Assembly: GCA_963082875.1 (NCBI GenBank)
Contig: OY720098.1
Span: 15,686,001-15,750,000 of the forward strand
Length of the DNA stretch: 64,000 nt
Origin: Corella eumyota
Lineage: Eukaryota; Chordata; Ascidiacea; Phlebobranchia; Corellidae
Reading direction: 5' to 3'
The notes below the pieces were generated by a model. The model was not told where the DNA came from. It did not search any database and saw only the letters and a program-made list of their open reading frames with translations. Below, one piece after another: positions 41,201-51,108 of the stretch. The translations under genes and the position numbers were made by a program. Each line of letters begins with the position of its first letter. The stretch's first letter is position 1.

Positions 41201-41559
41201 TTTGTTTTTTTTTAGTCAACGGTTTACACCGTTCATAGCACATTACACAAGGAGCTACAGCATGGAAGCAATGGTGATCGAACCAAGGATATCATGTAGT
41301 AAAACCAAATGTTTTATAAATTAAAATCTATTAGACTTGCAGTGTTAGTTAACTTGGTTTAGTATATTAAGCCCACCCATATACTATCTTATCACGATTA
41401 GCAATTACAAAGAAAATACTATTTAAAGTAATTTTAATTTGAACCTACGTATAGATTTTCGTCAATTTCCTCCAAAGTACGATTAACTTGCCGCGTGTGC
41501 TCAACACTTTGAAGATAATCGCCCTCATTTACCAAATTATAATCCCCAACTGAATACAT
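17206..41559 (-). CDS. SRCIN1/KIAA1217-like: SRCIN1 (p140Cap)/KIAA1217 (SKT) family adaptor, 16 coding exons
   Basis: Exons, all phase-consistent: 41559-41449, 40898-40704, 37574-37388, 31767-31569, 31057-28516, 28393-28259, 28110-27997, 27854-27628, 26946-26867, 20641-20482, 19785-19596, 19182-19114, 18866-18737, 18618-18196, 17937-17804, 17289-17206 (stop); 1659 aa. Family landmarks in order: KRAAFLQYLKERYPQH (residues about 77-92), an LPLVRSRS stretch (exon 3), the AIP3/Bud6-like segment from LPNELTSLDTIRALF to IKDRSII (about 178-238), a long disordered Pro/Ser-rich exon with SH3-type PPLPIG and APTPPPRS motifs (232-1078), a coiled coil with LEGLTGMVESI (exon 6), and EPTRLDEQLKRCKQLT (exon 10). 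Human relatives are cytoskeletal and synaptic or notochord-linked scaffolds; SRCIN1 restrains Src. This is probably the single unduplicated tunicate gene. A further gene lies inside intron 9. Confidence 0.9.
22212..23731 (-). CDS. PTB/PID-domain protein, FAM43-like, nested in a host intron
   Basis: Exon 1 is 23731-23520 and exon 2 is 23196-22212 (stop); phase 2/1 joins give ...DFNC-R-YLGQRTV. The product is 398 aa from MAMQAATL; an upstream in-frame GTG at 23761 is not a likely start. The first PTB strand (F-N-C-R-Y-L-G) and a GCYEFAEEQFNNI helix-like segment come first. About 120 Ser/Asn/Pro-rich residues then intervene before the rest of the domain (LLHEIAYCVTVPGRPRVFLL, LNCRALLF, EKAQAAKLALAKQFQIAF). 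The spacing and the LLH-x(3)-YCV and EKAQA signatures are closest, from memory, to FAM43A/B, with PID1 as an alternative. PTB domains bind NPxY-type tails or phosphoinositides, so a membrane-proximal adaptor role is inferred. A Ser/Asp-rich tail ends in SSEDEV. AATAAA on the minus strand at 22060-22055 may be its poly(A) signal. Confidence 0.8.
24462..24625. promoter_or_regulatory. Cluster of three CACGTG E-boxes upstream of the nested PTB gene
   Basis: CACGTG occurs at 24462, 24548 and 24620, and a TGAGTCA-like GTGACTCAT site at about 24608. They lie 0.7-0.9 kb upstream of the PTB gene start codon. Function as a bHLH-responsive element is inference. Confidence 0.35.
25371..25396. repeat. (ATT)n microsatellite
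   Basis: About nine ATT units in intron 9 of the long minus-strand gene. Confidence 0.9.
31768..37387 (-). other. Intron 3 of the SRCIN1/KIAA1217-like gene, with a possible internal promoter
   Basis: No exon is supported inside this 5.6-kb intron. From about 33.4 to 35.7 kb the sequence is richer in CpG than the rest. It has a TATATAAA on the plus strand at about 34913-34920 and CACGTG near 35177. An open frame on the minus strand (35639-35391) starts only with GTG and has no recognisable domain, so it is not annotated as a gene. The intron falls just upstream of the AIP3-like exon, where a shorter isoform could begin. Confidence 0.35.
37575..40703 (-). other. Intron 2 of the SRCIN1/KIAA1217-like gene
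   Basis: A very AT-rich 3.1-kb intron. A 128-codon plus-strand open frame at 37944-38330 is built almost wholly of Phe, Lys, Ile, Tyr and Thr codons expected from AT-rich DNA and is not taken as a gene. Confidence 0.6.
41098..41340 (-). mobile_element. tRNA-derived SINE, degraded, in intron 1 of the long gene
   Basis: On the minus strand it shows a B-box-like GGTTCGATCACCATTGC and a SINE-type tail ending near TATATTTAGGCTGTAAAATC. It is more diverged than the carboxypeptidase-intron copies. Confidence 0.55.
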
Positions 41560-43439
41560 TTTGTCAATTGTTTTGCCCTTGGCTTTATATTTCAAACGTT
41601 AAACCAACATAATCTGATAATGAGTATAACAATTGGTTATTTACTAATTAGGCATACGTATTTGGTTGATATAACTAATACAACATACTACAATTTTCTA
41701 GTGTTATTACAGTTATAACGTATTTAAAAATCAGTTAAACTAATGCTGATAAAAGTTTCTGTTTTAATAGTGAAACATAGAAAAAATTAATACTGTAACC
41801 AACTTGTTAAATATTTATCATGTATTTTAAAAGTTCTCAGTAGGTTACATAAAAATGACTCATGTTGCTAAGGGAGTTATACCCTACTACACGTGCTACT
41901 TATTGCTTTGAGTAAATAATCTTAATTTCAACATAAATATATAAATATGAACTACATATTAAATTTTTAAATCATAAACGTCAAAATACGACAAAAATGT
42001 CACAAATTGCTAAAAATAAATTAGGCTTGTGAAAAACGTCTAAATATGGCTGTAATCCTTACTGATATTTAAAGATAAATTTCAAAACTATTTTTGGTCA
42101 TTTAAAAAAAACGCGTTTAAACCTCTTAAATTTTTGTCAAAACCACTAGGTATTAAAATACGCTTATTTTTGATAAGAGAAACGATTTTGAGCGCATTAA
42201 GCACTCGGAAAATAAAAAGATAAACCGTTGTAGTGCCGCAGGACATTTAATCGAGAGACGCCACTTTCCATTGCTGTAAAATCTCAATCAAAATCGGCTG
42301 CTAGATAATTACCCCGGCAAAAATCTATTGATGTGTAGTAGTAACGGTGCGCACGTACAAAAGATTACAAAATGTATCAAAAATAAACAAAACCCTAAAA
42401 TTAGAGAGATTAAAACACAAATACTACGTTTATTGTGTTATTTTTCTAGCATAACTGTTGCAGTCCATACTATACTTCTCTATATCACTGCAATACACTA
42501 CTAAAGGTTTTAAGTACATACCTACAATGATGTACTTATGTGCAAGCATTAACTAAGCAAACCTAACCTCACTTTTAGGCTTATTATTATGACGTAAGTC
42601 TGGTAAGGTTTAGAGTATAATATACCACAATTGCTTACCCTACCCTTACACTATTGAATTGCTTAGCTTACTTATCGACAAGGTGCCTAACAATTGTGGG
42701 TAAAATAATTTTTATCAAATTCTGCATGTCGATTTTACAATTGTGACCTTATACTTATACACTTTTACCCTAAAACTCGATATTCATTATATATCTAAAT
42801 AATATATTAATGTTATTTTACAATTCCGATAATTAATATACCGGTATTTCGCTTTTGTTACTTTTATAGTTTTTACAGCTCAATATTTTTACAGTTCTAA
42901 AACTTTGGACGTAAACTGAATCTTAACTTTTTTCTAGGTTTTAGTGCATTCTTAAGATATTATAAAATAGGGAATTTCCCCTTAAAAAAGTTAATAACGT
43001 TATAGGATTACTTTCTAGTTTAGCAACATCAATAACTCTATGTAATATCAAGAGTTTCTTATTCAATATAACCCTGTAGTATGTTATTATTTGTTTACAT
43101 AGCAAAATAAACACGACGATTGACGAGCAAAAAGCGAAAATTTAATAAACGTATTGGTTTCCCTTTTAAATCCTGTTTTAATATTCTCTTTTGTATATTT
43201 AACTAAATATTTAATTAAGGTAATGTTTTCGTATTACTAAAGCCTGTATAATTTAGAACCCTATTATTTTAATGTTAAAGTTATTTTATGCTGTTATGTT
43301 GTAATTTAATTAAACTCTTTGCTTCTTAACCTTTTTTTATTTAAAGAAGTGGTACTTTGCTTTGCCTAGTGTTTACAATTTTTCCTCTACAAAGCTTGTA
43401 CTTTGTGTAACTGAGAACTGCTTAACACACTTTTGGTCG

Positions 43440-43660
43440 ACTCTATGTACTTTCTTGTATAATTCAGACGCGCTGTGCGACTTACCGCAGGTTTAAAGCC
43501 CACACTTGTTATATTCTACTCTGTGTAGAATTTCTCGACCGAGCAGACTCACGTGACTTCGCGCATGACCTGTTTTCATTGACTGACGACGAAAACAAGT
43601 CGTCGGTTCAAGTCTAGCCTAAATACAGACGACGCTAACGCAATGTGTAATCAACACACA
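43440..43660 (-). promoter_or_regulatory. Candidate 5' untranslated exon and promoter of the SRCIN1/KIAA1217-like gene
   Basis: A CpG-rich patch in AT-rich surroundings ends, on the minus strand, in a consensus donor (CTGCG followed by GTAAGT) at 43486/43485. CACGTG lies at about 43551. A plausible matching acceptor (CTCATTATCAG) ends at 41614, 55 bases before the ATG at 41559. Together they suggest an untranslated first exon joined to coding exon 1 across about 1.9 kb. No transcript evidence is available from sequence alone. Confidence 0.35.
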
Positions 43661-44954
43661 AGGCATATAATCATAAAAAGAATCTGAGTAATACAAAAGT
43701 AGGCGTACACTACTCTTATAGCTTGATGTCATTTTCTTGACATTTTCTATCTTAATTTTTAAAAGTTGTTTTGCCTATGGGTTTTACAAGAAACAATATA
43801 TAAATATTTTACATCAGACATTAAGTACATTAAAAGGGTTGGGATTATGTGTGGTTTATGCTTCTTAAACGAACTTATTAACTTTACGGTTCTTGCCAAA
43901 TTTTTCATTAGTTTAACAGTTCTTTAAAACATATTTTTATAAACAGTAACTCTATATTTCCCCTACATATATTAACCCCAACTTTGTGATTGCTTATTAT
44001 CTTATACTTCCGACAAAACAAACCGACAAAACACAAACTTTTACAATGTCTATTAAAAAACAACTTTTGCTAACAATCTTGTAATGGTTTTGATCTAAAC
44101 TTTCTCAAGGTAATATCAATATTTGTATTTTGACTTAACTTGTATCTGTTTCCTTTTAAAGAAACTTTAAAAGTATATTTGACTGATGTCCTTCAACTTA
44201 CACTTTGCTTGTATATCCGCTAGTTTACACGCCCGACCTTCTGGAAATCTTTTGTATAATAAAAAGGTTTAGTTAATCATTTATTAGGCTTAATCGTTTA
44301 AAATGTTTGTTTATTGTCTATCGTGACAGATCGATTTTACTTTAACGTTTTAAAATTACGTAAGTATAGATAAAGGTACTTATACTAAAAATAGCACTAG
44401 GTACTTATACAAAAAATAGCACTAAATTTGCCATATTTTTAACGTTTATTAGTTTATAATTGGCAGTGAGAAGGTTGACTCTACAGCCTAAATATAAAGT
44501 GACATAGGTTTCTACACCCGTCCAAGACTTGAGTTAACTGGGGCGGTTTAAAATATTATTGATTACAATTGGCTAGTTATTATTCTGTTAGTTAGTTTTG
44601 GCTTAGCAGTAGTTTGTTCGGCGTATTGTACTTTACATACATTTGTTTTGAAGAAAAAAATTGAAGAACCCTTTTACAATCTTAGGATAGAAGGAAACGT
44701 ATTTTTTATCAACCAAACTTACATACGATAACTCAAAGTCTGCACAATATTTTTACAGCAATGACATCACCGATAAATTAGGAACAAATTCAAAAAAAAG
44801 TTAACTAGGACCCTTAAAATATTTTACTTTAAGTAAGAAAAACCATTACAGTTTAAATGTTTATATTTTTACGTAATCATATTGGTTTGTCCCATTTAAT
44901 TTAGTGTTTTAAACGTTAGTTCAAGTAGGTATGTTTTGTGCATCTCAATTAATA

Positions 44955-45145
44955 AAAAAGGCCGGATTTACGGACTAAACATAAAGTAACATTTGTTACC
45001 CAGACACAGTCTTGACTTGCCTTGACAAGAGTTTGTAAAGTTTATAGCGTCTTACTCAAGAGCGCTACAACACGGAAGCAGATAAAACGAATCTAAGACC
45101 TTAATTAGTAAATCCAAGTGTTTTACACTACTTTGCAAACTTAAC
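44955..45145 (-). mobile_element. tRNA-derived SINE, degraded
   Basis: Read on the minus strand: an A-box-distal body with TGTAGCGCTCTTGAGTAAGACG, then a tail containing CAAGACTGTGTCTGGGTAAC and TGTTACTTTATGTTTAGTC, matching the long copies at 46.6 and 48.4 kb. A tail-only piece of the same element lies at about 44468-44540. Confidence 0.6.
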
Positions 45146-45508
45146 CTAAATACAACAACAAAAGTACAAAAGTTGTTTACATTTTAACGCAAAACAAATC
45201 ACCAAAAAGTTTATTTTTCATAAATCACTTGAAAATATGAAAGATAATAGGGTTAATTTTTGACGTGCATTTAAATCGAATTCTTTATTAATTACAATAA
45301 TTTAATCACAGATTTGGTCTAAATAATAAAAATATAAGCTATGGAATAAGTAAAATAACAAAAATCTATAATTAATGACTTAATTAAAATATTTTAAGGC
45401 AATATAAATACAGAAATCTAATCGATCATTAAATTTGCAATAACATTTCAAAAAACTTTAAAATCAAAATAAACAACACTTGGAATTTGTTTATATTTAA
45501 AATATTAA

Positions 45509-48500
45509 TTAATTGGTAATTTTTCCTGTTAGGAGAAAGCGGGAAAACATGTCATATGCTCTACCAGGTTGAAAGGTTGGGACTTCGTGGCCGGCATTTC
45601 TAACAGTCGCGTAAGTAAGCCCTTGATATTTTTCAGTATACCCACCGACCTTAAATATTAATAAAAATAAAAATTGTGGCCTGTTTAAAAGTGGACAAAA
45701 TATTTTTATCAATAAAGTGAAAAGGCTAACTTCCAATGATGTGAAGAGGCTAAAGGCTAGGCTAAATTCACAGACCAACGGAGACTAAAACACTGAAACA
45801 GTTATTAGTTTCCCTTGCAAGTTTTAAATATAAATAATCATATTGACTAATAATTAATATGCTATTTGGTTTCTACCAGTTAAAGTCATATATTAGCAAT
45901 ATTTTTATACTTAAAAATTAATAAAATTAAAAAAAATGATTTTAACTTTAAATAATTTCACCTCTTTTTTAAGTTATACAACCTTAAAAAAAATTAAAAT
46001 TAATTATATAAAAGGGGAAGCCCTGTTTGTGATGACGTAGAAAGTACCATACTAACATTGTCAACCATACTAACCTGCTATATACATCACTTACAAAATT
46101 GAAAAACTCTGTAACATAACACTCTAAGGGTTTAACTATTTGTAGTATCTTATGTAGGGATCAAACCAAAGATCTCAAAGTGTGAAGTTTAGCCACTGTA
46201 TGAGCCCCATATCTTAACTAGTTATGCTTTCCTACATTACAGTTGTTTGTATTACTGTTATGAAATTGTGTTTTTATAAATAAAGCATGAATACAACAAT
46301 GCTGATTGTTTAGATTTTTACAATACCTGGCCACGAGAGTCAGTCCAAAACTGCCACTTGTCTACCAACTGTAAATTCAACAATGGAAGCCATCTTCGAG
46401 TGCCTAGATTAAATTTTTAAGTTATCATTTGCGTAAGTTTGTTTTACTTAATTTTATAGATAAATTTTGCACTGGGACAAATAATAGATTACAGACAGTA
46501 GAACAATAAAGTTTGGTTAATGCGTTAAACAATACATTTTTTAAAACTAAAGGCATTAAGGTTCAATTCTTAATGTTGGCAAGTGATCATAAATTATGTG
46601 GTATATGAAAAATGGTTAAAAATCAACAACATTTTAATCTTGAACCGGCAGCTTGGTGTAGCGGTAAGAACACTTACTATACCACACATGAGGTTGTGGG
46701 TTCAATCCCCACTGAGCTCATGTTGTAGTGCCTTCGAGTAAGTCGCTATAAATGGTACGAACTCCTGCTGAGCCAGCGCTTAATCAGCAGCATAATTATC
46801 GAGCAATTATAATCTATAATATCCCAAACTGCCACAGGCAACTCGAGACTGGGTAGGAGTAACTGATGTTACTCTATGTTTAAGTCGCGCATTCGATGTT
46901 CCCACATCGAGGATAAACATATATACTAAAAAAATTTTTTAGTATAAGTTACTTGTTGCAGGGACCACAGAGTCAACATCTCCAGAATAGATAAGAACTT
47001 CTAAGTTGTTGTTTAGCAAATAATTTGTGTAGAATGGGAGCATTGAGGCATTGACATCAGCTCTAGGAAACTCTAGATTGATATCGTTGTTACAATCCGT
47101 CCATTTTGTTGGGTCAGCATGAATTGCTTTCTATCACAAAAATTTTAGATTAAAACTTCATCGGTCATCATGGTGTAGTGGTCAAAACACTTGGCTTTAC
47201 TATATAAGGTTGTGGGTTTGATCCCCACTGCTTTTATGCTGTAGCACCCTTAAGTAAGGCTCAATAAATGACATGAACTCCTGCTGAGCCAACACTTATA
47301 ATTTAGAATATCCCAAGCTAAAAATTATAATCTATAATAAATGGATCTGCCCAAAGAAACTCAAGAATGGGTCGGGGTAACTGATGTTAGTCTATTTTTA
47401 GGTTGTGAGGACAACCTTCCCACACCGGGAAAAAACAAGAAAAAATACTTGTCTAAAAATTAAATCGAAATTTTTAAAGATTTATATTTAACAAACAATA
47501 TTAAAAGCAGGCTATGTAGTTTTTATTCATATAAACACAGTTATTTAGTTTACCTGAACAGCTGCATCATTTAAATATTCCATGTCATAATTATCACTGC
47601 AAGGATAATATTTGCCAACATTGTTCATATTGACAAACTGTTTCGAAAAAATCCCATTTTTGTCAACACGAGCCAAAATTTGGCGCAAAAATTGGCCGTC
47701 TGTAGGAGAAGCAGACAAGCAAACATCAGCATATATATCATAGGGATTTATATTGCCTACTTCTTCGGAATTTGCCACTAGAAACTCAGTGCATTTTGTT
47801 TCATCATAAGAAGTCTCGACAGGGTAAGGAAAATAGTAATTACTGCAGAACTTTTGCATTCCAAGGTAAGTGTGGTTTGAGATAAGTTGGTGGGTGTATT
47901 GGTAGTCTAAAACTCCACCGTTATTAATGGGCAAGCTAGTAAGAGGATTTCCTAAAAATATCATAAAAAATTCATGCTAATGGTACCAAAAACTATAAAA
48001 GTATTAAACAAAAATAGAAGTAAACTACAAAAAAATTAAAAAAAACTTCACCTAAAAAAAAACACTATAATAGCACAATAGTTTTTCCTTTTACCTATCA
48101 TTACTCCCTTTAAGTTAATTGGCGTGCTGTTAAATCTTAATTTCTTGTTAAATTCAATAACTTTAGCAACCAGGGTTGGAATATAATGACCAGCATAAGA
48201 TTCCCCTGTTATCCAGAATGGAAGCTGCTGCAACTGCGGAAACCTTAAAAAGTATTAAATTCTTGATAAAATATATTTACTTTGACAAACTCAATATTAA
48301 ACTAATGTAAAAAACAGTAACAAAATTTAGATTTCATTTACTTTAAAATAAAATAATGATAAAAAAAAATTCAAACTAATTTTTACCAAGACTAATATGT
48401 AAATAAAATTACATCATACAACTATTTATTGAAAACCGACAGCGTGGTGTAGTGGTAAGAATACCTGCCACACCATCATGAGGTCGTGGGTTTAATCCCC

Positions 48501-49207
48501 ACTGCTCTCATGCTGTAGCGCCATTGAGCAAGGCGATATAAACGGTATAAACTTCTGCTAAGCCAGCACTTAATCAGCAGAATAATTACCAGGCAATTAT
48601 AATCTATAATATCCCAAACAACTCAAGACTGGGTCGGAGTAACAGTTGTTACTCTATGTTTAAGTCGCGCATTTAACTTTCCCACATCGAGGATAAAGAT
48701 ATATACAAAAAAAAACATAAGCTTTGTTTCTAAAGAGCAAATATGTATAACTTCCACTTACATTTGAAAAAATTTGACCAGAAATGCCATTGAATCAGTA
48801 GCAGTCTGATCATCCCCATACAGAATTGAAACATTGGTCTTAGAGAAACCAACTCCTACTGGAGCCTCAAGAAACACGGTATTAGTAATCTTATTCCAAC
48901 TAGATGGGTTAAGTGCTAAGGTTTTATTAGGTAGAACATAAAAAGGACCATTTTCACCCAAAAAGCCCCCTAACGAAGAACAACCCGGGCCCCCATTTAA
49001 CCACATGACAAGGGGGTCGGTTGCTGGGTTGGATTGGGACTCGACGTACCAATAAAACAACTTGTTGCCCTTTGATTCATCGATTGTTATGTACCCTGAG
49101 TATTGCTTAAAGTTGATTGGAACATCCAAGCCAGGAAGGTCGGTGATTTGCTCACAAGTTGCAACCGAAACAAGAAAAAACAAACTCAAAAAACCTAAAA
49201 GTGCCAT
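45509..49207 (-). CDS. Serine carboxypeptidase, peptidase family S10
   Basis: Six exons: 49207-48762, 48243-48095, 47951-47554, 47130-46953, 46403-46327, 45649-45509 (stop); phases join throughout; 462 aa. Residues 1-18 form a signal peptide (MALLGFLSLFFLVSVATC). The substrate-side motif WLNGGPGCSSLGG, the nucleophile Ser164 in TGESYAG, Asp382 in IYSGDVD and His437 in NAGHEVP form a complete S10 set. The family removes C-terminal residues from peptides, usually in lysosomes or after secretion; cathepsin A is the vertebrate relative, though the GGFLGENGPF segment also resembles plant SCPL enzymes. N-glycosylation sequons include NKT and NVS. A strong 3' splice site (TTTTTCCTATTAG) lies three bases before the ATG, so the leader comes from an upstream untranslated exon or a trans-spliced leader. 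SINE sequence lies in four of five introns. Confidence 0.92.
46105..46215 (-). mobile_element. SINE remnant in carboxypeptidase intron 5
   Basis: Degraded minus-strand copy with a B-box-like TTTGGTTTGATCCCTAC, recognisable only by comparison with the better copies nearby. Confidence 0.4.
46642..46930 (+). mobile_element. tRNA-derived SINE, near full length (copy A)
   Basis: The head carries an RNA polymerase III A box (TGGTGTAGCGG) and B box (GGTTCAATCCC) in tRNA-like spacing. A non-tRNA body follows (TAATCTATAATATCCCAAAC, then an ACTGGGTAGGAGTAACTGATG block) and the tail ends near CCCACATCGAGGATAAAC. It occupies most of carboxypeptidase intron 4, antisense to the gene. It resembles the composite SINE described in Ciona. 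Confidence 0.82.
47162..47446 (+). mobile_element. tRNA-derived SINE, near full length (copy B)
   Basis: Same family as copy A: A box TGGTGTAGTGG, B box GGTTTGATCCC, the TATAATCTATAATA body and the GGGTCGGGGTAACTGATG block. The head and tail differ more from A and C than those two differ from each other, so it is an older or separate subfamily copy. It lies in intron 3, antisense to the gene. Confidence 0.8.
48431..48715 (+). mobile_element. tRNA-derived SINE, near full length (copy C)
   Basis: Head with TGGTGTAGTGG and GGTTTAATCCC, body TATAATCTATAATATCCC, and a tail sharing CCCACATCGAGGATAAA with copy A. It makes up over half of carboxypeptidase intron 1 and is antisense to the gene. Its similarity to copy A suggests fairly recent activity of this subfamily. 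Confidence 0.82.
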
Positions 49208-51108
49208 TTTCTAATAGGAAAAAGTCTAAAATTATGTTTTTAATTTTAAACATGGGTTATCTAGTTTTAGTTTGATACAAATAAATTTACTTTTAATATT
49301 TAGAAATATATACTGCTTCATCTGTTAATGTTAATATGCTAAAACTGTAAACTGCAGCAAATCCTATCGTTAATACTGTAAACTTCTACACGGTCTGACG
49401 GTAAAATGACAAATCTAAAATGCTTTTAAGTGTTAACATACTGTAAAACCATAACCAGATAACATGCATTTATTTATTTATCGATTTATTGTGTTTGAAC
49501 GTTTACCGTAAATGTTTACCAACAAATATTTAATTGTTTTATAATAAATCACGAGATCCCACTCTTGCACGTAAAGTAAATAAAACAGCATGTGACTACT
49601 AATGCTAAGCTAACAACTTGCATATATATTAGCTATCCTTGTTTTTTTCCATTCGCTTTAAAACATTTTTAAGCGCTTTCCAACACGGAAGTTGGAAATG
49701 GAAATTGACGTCATCAAGATATTAAACATTTTTCTTAACGTCTTCTGGCTATCTGCCAAACATAGAAATATAACTGCGGATCGGGGAATTACCTGACTTG
49801 AGAGCAATTAAAGGGATTTGATGACGTCCGACTAAGCACAAACATATGTTAACATTAAAGACTACACATTTTTTACCTCACGAATTAAAAAATATTTAAA
49901 AATTAAACAATATTTAAATAAAAACATTGTATATTTTTAAGAATAAACTTAGTAAGCCAAAACTTATTATCAATATTTAGTTTATCCCATTTCGAAGTTA
50001 ATGCTTAGTTATTTAAATTACCCAATAACTAAATAGAATTTTTGCACTCAAGGTAAGTTATTACAAAGATGTTTATTTATTTAACAAACTATAATTCGAG
50101 GAATTTTTGACTTGCGTTTTTATATTTAACAATATACAGCAATGCAATAATAAACTCATTTCAATAACATAAAAAAATTTGATTAGCACAGCAAATTACA
50201 ATTGTCCTTGGTTGTTAGTTGGTTGCACAAGAACGTACTTTATACTTGGCTACGCCACTGCCTAAAATACCATCTTGCAAGTCTTTAAAAGTTGCAATTT
50301 TTGTATTTCATGACAAAAATATATTTTAATAATTAGAACTCTATAATTAGGGTCCTATCATTGTTTTTGCATTTCCTTTGATAACAAATAACCGACAAAT
50401 TTCAATATCATAAAACAATTTAGATGCTTCCTGTCTTGCGCCCAACTTTTATAATTGCCACTGTATTGTAAAAGCATTTACCTATTAGCAAATAGTAAAT
50501 TATAACAAATTATTTATGGGTAGAATAAAGGGCGATTTTAAATGGCTAGAAATGATATTATTTGCTCTGATATCAAAACAAATGATATGATCTAATTCTG
50601 AAACCATGTGCATAACTGGTTTCAAGATAAAATCTTGTCAAAGAAAAATAGTCGATGTTATGTTTACAATTACCGAGGTCAGTTACAATTTAAAGGCAAA
50701 TAGGGTGGGGAATAGGGTTTCAAAATCGCAAAATATTCAAAAAAAAACGACTGGTAGGTCTACTTTTTTGCAGAAGGTTTAAAGAATTTAAACTAGTGGC
50801 GAAATATAAAAATTATAAAAACAACTAAAAGCTTATAAAAAACGATTTATAAAATAGTTTTACTAAAACCAAGAAAATATATTATTATTTATGTTTTATT
50901 AAAAAGTTTTTAGTTATGTAAATTGTTGATAGCCTAGAAAAAGGTTTACAAAACTTATATTTTTGAGGTTCACAACCCTTTCAAAAATTTAATGACTTTA
51001 CCTTTTTTTTCAACTTAGGAGTTATTTTAGTTTAGATCTGCTCTAGTTGTTTTTTTTATATACCCCTTTATATTAAAACAATCTTATTCTAAAAGCGAAC
51101 AATTTATA
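49208..51108. promoter_or_regulatory. Divergent intergenic region, carboxypeptidase and protease
   Basis: The two secretory-pathway protease genes face away from each other over 1.9 kb. A TGACGTCA sits at 49706, within a patch of higher complexity (49.68-49.85 kb). A TTTATATACCCC element at about 51054 is a TATA-like candidate for the plus-strand gene, but it lies only about 55 bases before its ATG. No exon is supported in the interval. Confidence 0.4.

Larger units (their letters stand above)
41560..45508. other. Intergenic stretch upstream of the SRCIN1/KIAA1217-like gene
   Basis: Apart from the candidate untranslated exon at 43.4-43.7 kb, I see two SINE remnants (about 44468-44540 and 44955-45145) and a minus-strand AATAAA at 45289-45284, the likely poly(A) signal of the carboxypeptidase gene, 220 bases past its stop. 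No further coding exon is supported. Confidence 0.45.

Noticed and set aside
46642-46720. Possible tRNA gene
   Set aside because: A and B boxes are present, but the same head recurs at 47162 and 48431 followed by a shared non-tRNA body, which marks a SINE.
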